Below, one piece after another: positions 19,269-32,006 of a stretch of 64,000 nucleotides of DNA (its first letter is position 1; each line of letters begins with the position of its first letter). Position numbers and translations under genes: made by a program. Location: positions 15,442,074 through 15,506,073 of the forward strand of contig CM077658.1 of the NCBI GenBank assembly GCA_039707465.1. Direction: 5' to 3'. The DNA comes from Rhabdophis nuchalis (lineage: Eukaryota; Chordata; Lepidosauria; Squamata; Natricidae). Under the pieces are notes generated by a model. It ran no database searches and was not told the origin of the DNA. It saw only the letters and a list, made by a program, of their open reading frames with translations.

Positions 19269-19798
19269 TTCTCCAAGTTTTCAAGCGTCAAGCAGCAGCA
19301 CCTTCTTCCTGCTAAATGCTCTACATGAAAGAAGATTTACTTATGGATAAATGTTGGAGAACATTGTTCTCATGTTGCAGAGGTACAGCACACTGCACAA
19401 TTACACGAGTCGCGAAGAGAATGTTTTCCTGTTTAACTTGCTCTCTAGTTGTGTAATAAAATATTGCAGGCTTTCTTTCGCTTGGCGAGAGGAGGATATT
19501 ATTTTTGCGTATGGTGTGAATTGGAAGTTTGATCGACAGAATAAGCTGCAATCCAATGCTACACTATAGATTTTCAAGCAGATTGATGTAACAAATTGTT
19601 AGCAAATAGCAGTTTGCAATTTGATGCTAATTAGACATAAGGCAAATATGTGCCATGACAAATTAGCAGCAAACCATACTGGAGAGGATTAGCAAGAGCT
19701 GGCAATAAGGCTGCCTGGTTTCGTTGTCTTAACTGAAATGGCTTGAGCCAGCTTTCATTGTCAAGGATATCTCTATCGCACTGTATCTCTGTCTCCAT
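19269..19798. other. unique sequence
   Basis: No feature recognised. Confidence 0.4.
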
Positions 19799-19800
19799 CA

Positions 19801-19887
<87 letters not shown>

Positions 19888-19956
19888 TCCTTCCTTCCTT
19901 CCTTCCTTCCTTCCTTCCTTCCTTCCTTCCTTCCTTCCTTCCTTCCTTCCTTCCTT
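19799..19956. repeat. (TCTG)n-(TTCC)n microsatellite
   Basis: About 80 bp of TCTG (GACA family) followed by 70 bp of TTCC. Confidence 0.97.
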
Positions 19957-19971
19957 CTATTTGTGATGATG

Positions 19972-20050
19972 ATGTTATATATTCAGTTGAGTCCAACTCT
20001 TTGTGATTCTACGGGCCAGATTTCTCCACATCTTCTGATCATGCACTTAT
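19972..20050 (-). mobile_element. possible BovB remnant
   Basis: TTCAGTTGAGTCCAACTCTTTGTGATTCTA resembles the antisense BovB terminus. Weak. Confidence 0.35.
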
Positions 20051-20796
20051 TTCTTTGAGTTTTTTATGTACTGGTTGGTGTCTGTCTGTCTGCCTGCCTG
20101 CCTGCTTACCTGTGATCTATCTTTTAAAAATTCAATCTCATCTGTTTCTTGTCCATATTGTCATGTTATCATTTATTGCACTAGCATATAGTAAACTCCA
20201 AAATGTTACAATGCAATGAAATAATAAAGAAGAAAACTTGGATTTTATTGTACCATGTGAGATAATAGCCAGACTTTTTCCCCCTCTGGTATTTTGAAAC
20301 TCATTCAACAGGACGTGGTAGTTTTTTTGCATCAGGCTAAGTATCTATTTGGATTTGGACCAGCGCTAACAGTTAGACTATCTGTCTGATGGGGGAGTCA
20401 GGCAATACCTTCATTGCTGTTTTCCAGCATTTACCCTTTTCCAGCTGTTAAACTGCTAAACTTATTCACAGCAAAAGGCTTTTCTCTAAAACTTTGACAG
20501 ATTGCTATCTTTCTGGCTTCGTTCTTTGATGACTTTGCCAATGTGCTCAGTTTAAAAACATTTGAATGTGAAAGGAAAGGAGAAAGGGAAGGAGAAAAGA
20601 AAGGGAAGATTATATAAAGTCCATGCAAATATCCGAACAGATGTTGGTGGGGCTGTTAAAGCAGAAAAAGTTTGGAATTGTCAAACTAATGGAAAATGTG
20701 TGAAATGGGCGTAAAGTGAAAAGACATCATCAGGTGACCTATCTGGTGAATCAAGAATGAGAACAAAAAATATTTGGGAGTGGTATTAAGGAACTC
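20051..20796. other. unique sequence
   Basis: No feature recognised. Confidence 0.4.
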
Positions 20797-20866
20797 CTCC
20801 TCCTCCTCCTCCTCCTCCCCCTCCTCCTCCTCCTCCTCCTCCTCCTCCTTCATCATCATCATCATC
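20797..20866. repeat. (CTC)n-(ATC)n microsatellite
   Basis: CTC units with one interruption, then short ATC units. Confidence 0.95.
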
Positions 20867-21337
20867 AGGTAAGGGCCAAGACGGTGATTTAATGACATCA
20901 CCAGAGGGCGGTAATGCCTGGTTTTGAGCTAGATTTCTCTCTTTTAAGATCATTCAGAGTTGGCTTGCTTTGTTTCTCCTTTAATATTTAAAATATTTAA
21001 ATCAGGCTGCAAAGTGGCTTGACATTCATCAGAGCTAGGCCATTTTGAAAAACAGAGGTCTGGTTTTTTTTTTATGATCTCATATCTTCCTGTGAAATAC
21101 GTATAGATGGATATGGGGGAATTTTGGGGGGACATTTCGTTGAGACGTTGACATTCATATATTTCATTGAAATATAGATTCACGCTGTCTCTCCTGCCCC
21201 ATATTTGTCATTACGGGGTACAGAGTATAGATTGATGAGGGGAAAAAAAGAATTTCAATAACGGTTGAATCTGGTTTCATCATAACAAAATTCAGAAGAG
21301 TGAAAGGGGTCTGAATACTTTATATATGCATGATACA
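20867..21337. other. unique sequence
   Basis: No feature recognised. Confidence 0.4.
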
Positions 21338-21715
21338 TCCAAGATGGCGGCGCGCTTAGGCGCAGCGGCTTTGAGCTCCTGGTGTCACAGCAGACTTTTC
21401 CATCAAAACTCGCTCTGAACCTACTGTAAAAGAAAAAAGAAAAAGAGACGTGCATTTTCCTCTTCCACCAACTCCTGGGATGCCAAACAGATTTGAAGAA
21501 ATGGATAACAGAAGACAGGGTGCAGTTGATCCTTTTCAACTGTCATTTGTCAGCCATTTTGTTTCAACAGTCATTTGTCGGCCTTTTCGTTTGCCTGGAG
21601 AGATTCCTGTTGTGGCTGTCACTGCTGTCTGTATCCCACCTGGTGCAAGTGTTGGCACGGCGCTCAAACCAATTTCATTGTAATTTTATTACAGTATTAT
21701 TACAATGACAGTAAA
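21338..21715 (+). mobile_element. short retroposon with YY1-like 5' end
   Basis: Begins CCAAGATGGCGGCGCGC, a GC-rich start with a YY1-type core as at the 5' ends of some LINEs. Ends CAATTTCATTGTAA...TTACAATGACAGTAAAG followed by (ATT)n. A reverse copy of the 3' end lies at 52022-52140. Family unknown to me. Confidence 0.5.
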
Positions 21716-21738
21716 GATTATTATTATTATTATTATTA

Positions 21739-21790
<52 letters not shown>

Positions 21791-21900
21791 GATAAGACCA
21801 TCTACTGAAGAAAAAGTATATAATGACAGCACTAATTGTGTGTGTGTGTGTGTCTGTCTGTCTGTCTCTATATCTACATCTGGGATATATCTACATGTAG

Positions 21901-21950
<50 letters not shown>

Positions 21951-21997
21951 ATCTATCCATCCATCCATCCATCCATCCATATCTATCTATCCATCCA

Positions 21998-22049
<52 letters not shown>

Positions 22050-22124
22050 CATCCATCCATCCATATCTATCTACAGTATCTATCCATCCATCCATCCATC
22101 CATCCATATCTATCTATCCATCCA

Positions 22125-22208
<84 letters not shown>

Positions 22209-22248
22209 CATCCATCCATCCATCCATCCATATCTATCTATCCATCCA

Positions 22249-22336
<88 letters not shown>

Positions 22337-22424
22337 CATCCATCCATCCATCCATATCTATCTACAGTATCTATCCATCCATCCATCCATCCATCCATCC
22401 ATCCATCCATCCATCCATCCATCC
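21716..22424. repeat. 700-bp compound microsatellite (ATT, TG, TATC, CATC)
   Basis: (ATT)n to 21790; TG and TCTG at 21837-21868; then alternating blocks of TATC and CATC from 21901 to 22424. CAGTATCTATCC interruptions recur, showing block-wise duplication. Confidence 0.96.
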
Positions 22425-23082
22425 TGTCATATATACTTTTTCTCTTTTTGTTTTATGTCCCTTTATGCCTAAAAGCTTCCCTTAAATTCTTGTAATGTTC
22501 TTTAATAAAGCTCTGATTATTTTAATTTCTGTCCTTCATTTCTTTGCATTGTTTGTGGAGATATAAATCCTGCCTGTTTTCTGCAACCCTGTTTTTTGGG
22601 AGAAAAATCTTTCCCTTTTAGCTTTTACTTTTTGCTTTTCTTCAGTTCTTTTCAGCAAATCCGCAAGCAGTTTCCCCCCACCCCCATCACTACTTTCTTT
22701 TTTCTTTTTTGCATCTTGGGGGTATTTTTGTTTGCTTCATCTTTCATGTTGGCACAAATTTCAATCCAGAGTTCGCATTTATCAATTTATTAAACTGAAT
22801 CCATTAAACCTGTTCTTTACCTGCGTTGCATAATCGCATGAAATATTGCGGAGGTCATATCTTTTTGGCCCAAAGATTTTTATTTCGTTTTATGTTTTGT
22901 TCCATTTGGAATTTGCAAGGAGTTTGTGAATCCAACGGCAGTCAGCATCAGATCTTATTTTGACTAACTTGAATACAGCTTTTCCATCTTCACTCGAAGA
23001 TTTTCATCTTTGCTTGAAGGCAGTTTTCTCATGATTCCAGAAACTATTATGCATCCAGCTATAGGATTCCATTCTCCTATAC
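22425..23082. other. unique sequence
   Basis: No feature recognised. Confidence 0.4.
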
Positions 23083-23165
23083 AGTTAGTCCTCGATTGAC
23101 AACAATATTTAGAACAGAATAGAATAACAGAGTTGGAAGGCACCTTGGAGGTCTTCTAGTCCAAC
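23083..23165 (-). mobile_element. CR1 3' terminus beside a Tigger-like end
   Basis: TACAGTTAGTCCTCGATTGAC resembles a terminal inverted repeat. From 23104, AGAATAGAATAACAGAGTTGG...CTTCTAGTCCAACC is the antisense end of CR1, cut after 60 bp. Confidence 0.65.
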
Positions 23166-23273
23166 CAAAACCCCATAAAAATAAACAAGGTTATATTTTA
23201 CGGTCACTGCCTAAGCTGCTGCCTGGGAAATCTGTTTGCTTAAAAGTGTTAGAGCAGGGCCTACAATGTAATT

Positions 23274-23740
23274 TTGATTTGATTTGATTTATTTAGATTT
23301 ATAAAACCGTGCCTCTCTCCCCGAAGGGACTCGGGGCGGTGCACAGGAATTAAAAGACATATAAAACATAACCATCAATAAATATTAAAACCAAATTCAT
23401 CCTGTGCTAAAAATCTTAAAATCTTAAAAACTAGTTCCCCCTAAAATCCAAATAAAACAGATTAGGCTTCAGACTACAGGCTAGGTGAGATGGATTAGGC
23501 CAGGCCGGCCTGATGGAAAAAGTAGGTCTTCAACTTTTGGCGGAAGGAGTGGAGGTCCGTGGTCGTTCTAAGTTCACGGGGTAGGTCGTTCCAGAGGGTT
23601 GGGTCCGCCACAGAGAAGGCCCTTCTCCTGGGCGTCGCCCGCTGGCATTGCCTGGTGGACGGCACCCGGAGTAGTCCCTCTCTGTGGGAGCGAATCGGCC
23701 AAAGGGATGTATGGGGTAGGATACGATCCCGCAGATAGCT
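23274..23740 (-). mobile_element. L2 LINE fragment
   Basis: Left end (ATTTG)n/ATTTATTT, then the GGGACTCGGGGCGGTGC stem region and an antisense ORF2 tail, broken by indels. Ends at CCCGCAGATAGCT. Confidence 0.85.
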
Positions 23741-23845
23741 AAAATTAAATTAAATAATTAAAAGTAGAACTTCTGAACTAGCATCAATAGATGCAATCAT
23801 AGGGCATATGCCAAAGTCAACAAAGTTGACACTTTGGCAATTCAA

Positions 23846-24131
23846 ATTCCTAGTGCTGCATAATGGAGGGAGCTCCCATTACTTGTCCCAGCTTCTGCCA
23901 ACCAGCAGTTCGAAAGCACGTAAAAATACAAGTAGAAACTAGGAACCACCTGTGGTGGGAAGGGAACAGTATTCTGTGTGCCTTCGGCGTTTAGTCATGC
24001 CGGCCACATGACCATGGAGACGTCTTCGGACAGCACTGGGTCTTCGGCTTTGAAATGGAGATGAGCACTGCCCTCTAGAGTTGGGAACGATTAGCAGGCA
24101 TATGTACAAGGGGAATCTTTACCTTTACCTT
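23846..24131 (+). mobile_element. Sauria SINE, head missing
   Basis: AGCTCCCATTACTTGTCCCAG through CGGCCACATGACCATGG to CTTTACCTTTACCTT, the BovB-type tail. Lacks the tRNA head. Confidence 0.82.
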
Positions 24132-25426
24132 AATATAAGTTTGGAAGGATAATTAGATCATTGGACAGTTGAAAAATAATAACTAAATATCACCATAAAA
24201 GAAAGAATGAAGTTTTAAGTGGCACTGTAATAGTCTTTCCATGATTTCTACATTAAAAAACGTATCTCTTCGCAAAATTCATTGTAGAGATTCAATGGTA
24301 CTTTTTTCCCCTTCTGAATACAATCTCAGACTAGATTGATATTTTTCTTAGTCTCTGAAATATTTAAGGTTGTCAAGAATGGGCATGTAATCATCAATTT
24401 TTTATTATTTTCTTCTGCCTATCCGGAATTCATCAATGAATAAAAACAAAAGATAGACTGGAGGTGGGATTAGCTTAAAAAAAAAAGAAGTCTTTTTTAC
24501 TTCCTATAATTTATAGTTCGTTTCTTTTTCCCTCCCATTTAAGCTGTGTGAGATAGCAAATTTTCTTTGACAAGTGCACCTATTTGTTATTACTAAGCAT
24601 CCTTCTCTAGGACATCCAAAATGTCCCATGTATTGTTTTAAATAACACCATAAAATTAATTTTTAACCAGGCAAGTAATCCACAAACAATGCAGCAAACA
24701 AAACATAATTAACAGTTTTCTGCCATTCATCGGGGCTATTTTATTTACTGCTATCATCTGCCAAAAGGAAAAAGAAAGATGTTTTGACACATGCTAGTAA
24801 TGAATTAAAGCATTAGTTAGTTAAAAAGAATAGGTGATATATGGACCTGAATATTTTATGGACTTCAGAGGTGCTGCAAACTGAATTTTCAATGGAACGG
24901 AGGCTGATTAATACCGAAAAAACTCTCCTATTTTAGAATTTGTTAAGGATGGTTCTGTGGTTGAAGGATTAGATTCAAATAAATGGAGCAGGCAGGGGAA
25001 AATTCCTTCAATTCATTTGAAAATATGATTTAGTTTCTCTCTCCAAATTGCATGCACAAACTGGAATGCAATTGTCTGATGACATTTCCATTGCAATAAG
25101 TTTTGTAGACAGTGTGAAAAAATGCACACAAAAAACACTTGAAATGAAAGAAGTAGCTTTCTTCCTCGGGGACATTTTTGCTCCTTATAGTAATGATTAT
25201 TGAAGAGTTCTGCATGAAGATTGTTCCAGGAATCTTCCAGAGTCTTGTAGTTTAGAGGCCCTTTGGCTGACGTTGGGGACAAATGGGATCAGACCTAGAT
25301 ACTGTGGCTCCAGTTAGATGCTATTCAAAGCTAACGAATTGCTTCGTTGATGCAAATTTAAAACATGATTCACGAGAAGAGTCCTCCACTCCTCTGCTCA
25401 GAAGAGAATTCCCTTAGGCCACCAGG
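24132..25426. other. unique AT-rich sequence
   Basis: No repeat or exon recognised. Low in CpG, with several TAAT-rich clusters near 24550-24900. Confidence 0.4.
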
Positions 25427-25685
25427 CTTGAAATTTTGGGCTGGGACAACCTGGAACTATGCTGCTTACGATCTGACCTAAGCGTAGTACACAAAATTGT
25501 CTGCTACAATGTCTTGCCTGTCAATGACTTCTTCAATTTCAACCGCAATAATACACGGGCAAACAACAGATACAAACTCAAGGTCAACCGCTCCAAACTC
25601 GATTGCGGAAAATGCGACTTCAGCAACAGAGCGGTCAACGCCTGGAATGCTCTACTTGACTCCTGCTATCCTGTACATGTTTGAC
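25427..25685 (+). mobile_element. CR1-L3 ORF2 C-terminal fragment
   Basis: Open from 25436: LRSDLSVVHKIVCYNVLPVN, FNFNRNNTRANNRYKL and NRAVNAWNALLDS. Truncated at both ends; LTR-A follows at once. Confidence 0.88.
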
Positions 25686-25689
25686 AAAC

Positions 25690-26048
25690 ATGAACCAATG
25701 AAGCAAATTAATTGTCTCCTGCAAACTCCACTCCCCTTTCGCTCCTCTTTTATTTCCTCTGGGAGGGGGCCACCTGTGGCCTTACTCCCAAGTCGACCCC
25801 TGTTCTTTAGCTGTTCCCTTCGTCTGGCAACTCTGCGCATGCACACACTGGGAACAGACTCCAGCTGTTCATCTGCCTCACTGATATCTGACTCTGAAGA
25901 CAGCTGATAACTGGCATACGGCTCTGGCCCCCTCTCTGCCTCCTTCACAGAGCCTTCCCCAGACTCCAGGATTGGTCCATGTTCCTCCCCAACCTCCTCA
26001 CGGTCCAAATCTGCTGCCAGCTCTGCTGGCCACTGACGGGCCACAACT
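25690..26048 (-). repeat. LTR-A, best-preserved 5' half
   Basis: Minus-strand frame 26044-25652 runs 130 codons: EEVGEEHGPILESGEGSVKEAERGP, then ADEQLESVPSVCMRRVARRR. It starts at GTTGTGGCCCG near 26048. It lacks the polyadenylation end seen at 46691. Confidence 0.72.
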
Positions 26049-26636
26049 CAGTGACTGTTTTCTCTCTTTCTCTCCCTTTTCTCACCTTTTGACAAGCAAG
26101 GAGAACTATCTTTTAACTGGGATCCCTTGCATTGTTTACCTAATCCAATGAGTAAATTACCCTTTGGTACTTAACAATTAGGTATGGGGAAGAGGGCTTT
26201 TTTCTCCCCTGTAAATTCAGCTCGTGTAATAAAAGGTTATCTCTTGCAGTAAAGTAACAGATAATCTGCTCTTTTTCAAACTTGTCTTGGTAAACAGGGC
26301 CTCAGCAGCAAAAGGGGGAAGAAATAGCTATCAAGCATAGTCAACTGCCTCAATTAAAAACCAGAGGAAAACTGTTTATCAGACTCGGATTAGGGTAATG
26401 TTTTGATTTGATATCTCCTCTTTTCTCTCATTCTCGAAAGTATGCCGCAGTGTAGCAGTTAGTATCTTTAATCTGAAGACAAGCAACACCAACCACACTA
26501 ATGGAGGGAGAAAACAACTAGATTATAGAATGCAAGATTATCTGTTTGCTTGTTTGTTAAATTTATTTGCTGCCCATCAAAATAACAAAACTGGGCAGTT
26601 TATCTAAGTTCACACGTATCAATATAATGGCCTTGC
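26049..26636. other. unique sequence
   Basis: No feature recognised. Confidence 0.4.
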
Positions 26637-27385
26637 CTTTTTATTTATTTATTTGTCAACAAGTACAAGGAAACAAGTATCAGTATAGACATAGACATGA
26701 AAAATGGCACAAATAAATGGATATAAATAAGCAACACATAGCCATAAACACATAAAATAAGTATATATAAATGGGGACGGTAGGACAGGGATGGTAGGCA
26801 CACTGGTGTGCTTATACACACCATCTTAGGGACCTCTTAAGAAACGTGTATGGTCCACGGTAGACAGCTGAAGGTCAAAGGCTTGAGGGTTAGAGGAACT
26901 AACAACAGGATCAGATAGAGTGTTCCAGACATTTAGTACTCTATTGCTGAAGTCATTTTTCAAAATTACAGCGGATTATATTTAGTTTGTATCTATTGAT
27001 AGCCCTTGTGTTATTGCGGTTGAAGTTAAAGTAGTCATTAACAGGTAGGACATTCTGGCAACCCCTGAGATATTGGAAGACTGCTATCCTGTCTCCCCTG
27101 GTCCTTCTCTTCACTAGACTAGCCATGCCCAGTTCCTGCAACCGTTCTTCATATGTTTGAGCCTCCAGTCCCCTCATCATCCTGGTTGCTCTTCTCTGCA
27201 CTTTTTCTAGAGTCTCAACATCTTTTTTATAGTGTGGTGACCAAAACTGGATGCAGTACTCTAAGTGTGATCTTACTAGGGCTTTATAGAGTGGTATTAG
27301 TACCTCACTTGATCTTGATTGTATCCCTCTGTTAATGCAGTTTAGGATTGCGTTGGCTATTCTTTGTAGGTAATTCTTTTTTAAA
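26637..27385 (-). mobile_element. chimeric CR1 LINE
   Basis: The left part, from the (ATTT)n tail to about 27056, is CR1-L3 type (NVLPVNDYFNFNRNNTRAINRYKL). The right part, from about 27061, belongs to the other CR1 lineage (RGLEAQTYEERLQELGMASL, RRTRGDRIAVFQYLRGC), as at 59649. The open frame 27201-26953 runs across the joint. The switch occurs at TGGCA, present in both parents at that position. Confidence 0.8.
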
Positions 27386-27412
27386 TGACGAGATTATTTT
27401 ACCTCTTGCATA

Positions 27413-28010
27413 ATAATAATAATAATAAATAAATTTTAATTTGTAGACCGCTCCCTCTCCCCATAGGGACTCGGAGCGGTGCACAGGGAGGATAAAAACA
27501 ATAAATATACAAACATATTTAAAAACAGATTAAACAATATTCCTGTGCTAAAAATTCCCCATTAAAATACTAAGATTCCCCATAAATTAATATATTAAAA
27601 ACCCTATAGAAGAGAGACTACCCTAGGCCGGCCAAGCAGAAAAGATGTGTTTTTAATTTTAGACGGAAGGAGCGGAGGTCTGTGGTCGTTCTAATGTTGG
27701 GGGGAAGGTCGTTCCAGAGGGCTGGGCCCGCCACAGAGAGAGCCCTTCCCCTGGGCGTCGCCCGCTGACAGAGTCTAGTGGACGGCACCTGGAGAAGTCC
27801 CTCTCTGTGGGAGCGAATCGGCCGTGCGGATGTATGTGGCAGGATCCGATCCCGCAGATAGCTAGGTCCCGAACCATGGAGCGCTTTAAAGATGATAACT
27901 AACACCTTGAAGCGCACCCGGAAGACGACAGGCAGCCAGTGCAGCTCGCGCAAGAGCGGTGTTATGTGGGTAAACCTTGAGGTTCCCATAATTGCTCGCG
28001 CGGCTGCATG
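27413..28010 (-). mobile_element. L2 LINE 3' end with long ORF2 tail
   Basis: Frame 27989-27618 (123 aa): ITPLLRELHWLPVVFRVRFK and GPALWNDLPPNIRTTTDLR. The AATAATAAATAAA tail is at the left. Confidence 0.9.
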
Positions 28011-28910
28011 TAAGTTGCCATCTGAAAATCAAGAAACCATCAAGAAATCAGGTTATCCCTCTTCCTGGTATTCCCCCCCCCCTCAATGCTAATTTTCATA
28101 TGGCGGTTTCATCCCTAGTAGAAAAAGCTCCTGAAAGAGCTTACCAGCCAGAAATGCTTAATGATTGGGGTGTTACACAACTGAAGCATTACTAGTGGAA
28201 ATAGCTCACTTACTGATTTGTTGCCAGGTACAAAGCCAATTAGCGGCTCTGGTTATTATTTACATTTCATGCTATATATCACTAAAATTGTGTTGTTGAT
28301 TTATCATTTATAGTCTTGTATTGTCAGCATAATTTATTCAGATCATGCTGGGATACCTGGAAAATTAAGTAATAAAGAGAATGGCATGGACTATGTCTGT
28401 ATCCAGAGATATTTACTTGAGTTTTAATGAGAATGTGGGTTAAAGTAAACCATAGATCACTTAGCTATTAAATTGTTTGGAAGCAAACCCATTAAAAGTT
28501 TACTCCTTATACTTTCTATAGGCAATTGCTTCCCTATCGCTTCCTAGTTATTTTCTCCCACCTCTTATAAATATGTTGCAGTTCATATTTTCTGAAGAAA
28601 GAAATAAACATAGCTGAGCGTTGGAAGGCTGACACTGAATCAGATTTCTCCAACACTGTAATGAACAGATGCAATACTGGATTTTGAAGTATTGAAATGT
28701 CTCCAGCAAAATATCCAGCCTCGGTTTCTTATTGTGTTTAAGAAAAGCGAATGGGGAAAAAAAATGGCTCTCAGAAACCATGCATGCTCACTCAACATAA
28801 AATATCCTGCGTTCTAGGGTGAGTTATTCCTAAATTGTTTTGGGTGTAAAACACTTGGTAGCAGTTTCTCTTCTATATGTTCCCACGTAACACCTCTCCT
28901 GCGCGATTTT
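28011..28910. other. unique AT-rich sequence
   Basis: No feature recognised. Confidence 0.4.
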
Positions 28911-29253
28911 TAGATTTAGATTTTATTAAACGTATATCCCGCACCTATCTCCTATGGGACCCAGGGCGGCGCACAGGGATTTAAAAACACAATATGCAAT
29001 ACAAAATATCAAACATCCTAAAACCCTATTAAACTTAATACTCCTGCGCTAAAAATATTGTTTAAAAACCCTCTAATTAAAAATTTGTGCAACTAACCCT
29101 CAGTCATTTATCGGGTGGATTACCCTAAGCCGGCTTGCTGAAACAGGTGCGTTTTTAAACGCTGGCGGAAAAGGTGGAGGTCCGAGGTGGTACGGAGATT
29201 GGGAGGTAGGTCGTTCCAGAAGGTAGGGCATTGCCCGGCCGACGGCACCCGGA
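28911..29253 (-). mobile_element. L2 LINE fragment with internal deletion
   Basis: CCCAGGGCGGCGCACAGGGA and the antisense ORF2 tail are present. About 45 bp are missing between GTCGTTCCAGAAGG and CGACGGCACCCGG. Confidence 0.82.
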
Positions 29254-29322
29254 GCTATGCTGGCTGGGGAATTCTGGGAGTTGAAGTCCACCAGTCTTAA
29301 AAGAGCCAACTTTGCAGACCCC
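29254..29322. mobile_element. half of a palindromic hAT MITE
   Basis: GCTGGCTGGGGAATTCTGGG...TTGCAGACCCCTG is one arm of the family at 14945 and 39043; the other arm is absent. Confidence 0.6.
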
Positions 29323-29324
29323 TG

Positions 29325-29697
29325 GCATAAGGTCTACGGTAGACTGTTTAACGTAAAAGGTATAGGGGTTGGAGGAGCTAACAACAGGATCGGATAGGGT
29401 GTTCTACACATTTACTCCTCTATTACTGAAATCGTTTTTCCTGCAATCAAGATTCGAACGGATTAGATTTAGTTTGTATCTATTGATAGCCCTTGTGTTA
29501 TTGCAGTTGAAGTAAAAGTAGTCATTAACAGGTAGGACGTTATGGCAGATTATCTTGTGCACTAAACTCAGGTCGGAATGTAGATGGCTTAGGTCGAGGT
29601 TATCCAGGCCTAAAATTTCAAGCCTGGGATATATGGAAGTTTTATCACCAACAGAGGAGTTAAGTACTCTTCTTGTAAAATACCTCAAATACACAAA
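29325..29697 (-). mobile_element. CR1-L3 ORF2 fragment
   Basis: Frame 29694-29404: RRVLNSSVGDKTSIYPRLEI, LHSDLSLVHKIICHNVLPVN and NCNNTRAINRYKL. Lacks the 3' UTR. Confidence 0.88.
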
Positions 29698-30597
29698 ATT
29701 TAAAATCGGGAATGGATAGAAAATCTGGAACCAGAATGAATTAGAAGCCAGGGAGAAATATAGCTCTTATTCCATGTATGAGAAGCAAAATATCTTACAA
29801 CTTGCTCTTGGCCATATCGTTTGAGAAGCATCAGATCTTTTCTCACTCAAATCACTATAAATAAGCCTACCATGACATATTGTCTTTCACTGGAACGATG
29901 GCTAAAATAAAAAGTTGGAGGAAGAGGGGAGCATTAAAGCTGTTGTAAAGAATAGAGTGCCTAGAAACATTTGTAAAACTTGCAGATGGTTTGGGGGAAA
30001 AGTAGCCAGATTAATGACATCACCCTAAGAGCAGTTTAGGCAGTTGTCTTGCAGTGTTCAGACAGGCTTTTTCTGGGCTATGTATGAAGGACTAACATTT
30101 GCACTTTATGGATTTCTTATTCAATCTTGTTTGTTGCAAGTTTGACTTGATATGGGACAAGAAAATCTGGTTGAGGATGGCCATTAGGGTCTCAAACTGG
30201 CTTCAGAATCAATTGTAAGGTGAAGGTCATCATAGTCAACCCAAAAATATGATTTTGTCTGGAACTTAAAGAGGGAACGTGATTCTGTCGGTGGTTCTTG
30301 ATCTACCTTTAGATGTCATGGCCCATTGCATCATCCTAGATGACTTCAGAAACCAGGGAATAAGAGGCATTGCTTAAATTGACTATTTTGCAGGATAGAT
30401 TTTTTTTAAAAATCAGCTATTATTTATCAATCAATTTATTAAAAATGCATCGTGTCTTTTTTCTCAAGAAAGATAGGACTTTAAAATAGCTCTAGGCGGC
30501 CCATCTACTTATGTCTACTTTTGAATCTACTTCAGAAATCATTTGTCACAAAACTGAAAACTCAAATTGGCCTCTAGAAAAATGAAAAGACACCACA
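29698..30597. other. unique sequence
   Basis: No feature recognised. Confidence 0.4.
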
Positions 30598-30695
30598 TCA
30601 ACATTTCTCAACCTTGGCCATTTTCAGATGGGTGAACTTCAACTCTAACAGTTCTGGGAACAGAAGTCCACCCATCTTAAAGTAGCCAAGGTCAA
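30598..30695. mobile_element. old hAT MITE remnant
   Basis: TCTCAACCTTGGCCATTTTC and GTAGCCAAGGTCAAGA are inverted around AGTTCTGGGAACAGAAGTCC. Diverged, with no clear target duplication. Confidence 0.5.
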
Positions 30696-30762
30696 GATAC
30701 AATTCATCACAGTATACCTTTAGGACAGGTAACATTATAACTGTTCTAAATCCCTTGCACTT

Positions 30763-30910
30763 ATACAATAATACAATAATACAATAGCAGAGTTGGAAGG
30801 GACCTTGGAGGTCATCTAGTCCAACTCCCTGCCTAGGCAGGAAGCCCTATACCATTTCAGACAAACGGCTATCCAACATCTTCTTGAAGACTTGCAGTGT
30901 TGGGGCACTT
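30763..30910 (-). mobile_element. CR1 LINE 3' end
   Basis: The (ATACA)n-like tail ATACAATAATACAATAGCAG is followed by AGTTGGAAGGGACCTTGGAG and CATTTCAGACAAACGGCTAT. Truncated. Confidence 0.85.
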
Positions 30911-31680
30911 CTGTGCCAATTTGTTTCTTAGTGAGCTAAAATCTATGCTTGCTTCTATCCTTAAAGCCCTACATAGCTTGAATTCAGAATATATCTTCAT
31001 AACTTGAGAAGATCTTTCCATCTTCCTTTCTCTTTCACTCTTTTGTCCCATTCTCGTTCTGCTCATTATGAGATTTTGACCTAGTTACTTGCAGATATCC
31101 TGGATTTATGATGAAGCTTTCACCCTTGCTGTTTTGTCCAGTAACCCAGTATAACTTGCCTTCTAGCCAGCCAAACAGCTGATTGCTAAATTGCTGGAAC
31201 TATGGTAACCTTATCCTTTTTGTAACAATATGACCACTGGAGCATTACAAATTGGAACCATACTACAGTGTTCCTGAAGGTTAATGTTCAGTAAACTGGA
31301 GAACTGTGGGGACGTTTGCAATGCAGAAGCTGGGAAAATTTCCAAATTTTTGTCTATGTTCCAAAGCTTGCAGGTTATTTGGCTGTGCAGCAAACATTCT
31401 TCTTTTAAAATGAATTTTCAATTGGAACTTGCTTTCCATGGTAACTTTTAGTTTCTTCCATCCAGCTGCAGTTGCTTATCCACCTTGGTACTCCTCGATG
31501 GACACTGATAAATCACTGCAAAGAAATAATCACAAATTAAACGTAAATTGAATCTGTTAAGGTTATTATTTTTCCACTGTTTAAACATGCGTGAACCCAC
31601 ACATACAGAGCAGTAAACTTTCTATCAAAATCTATCGATACCATCAGACTTGCAGTTCAGGATTACTTTTCGAAGCATGC
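30911..31680. other. unique sequence
   Basis: No feature recognised. Confidence 0.4.
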
Positions 31681-31769
<89 letters not shown>

Positions 31770-31774
31770 CCCCC

Positions 31775-31809
<35 letters not shown>

Positions 31810-31811
31810 TG
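31681..31811. repeat. (CT)n-(TG)n microsatellite
   Basis: About 110 bp of CT with a C8 interruption, then (TG)9-10. Confidence 0.97.
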
Positions 31812-32006
31812 TTTGCTTTTTAAGAATACACACATTAGCAATAGAAACAGTTGGGAAGAAACGATGTGATTCAACTGATGGAAAAGGACACAATAGCAAG
31901 CTATATATTCATGCAATCTCTAAAGATTTGGCAATTTAGAACAAAAGCTCCCTTATTAATGCTTTGTGAATAGGATGTGATCCCCCTGAAGTTCTACACT
32001 ATAGAT

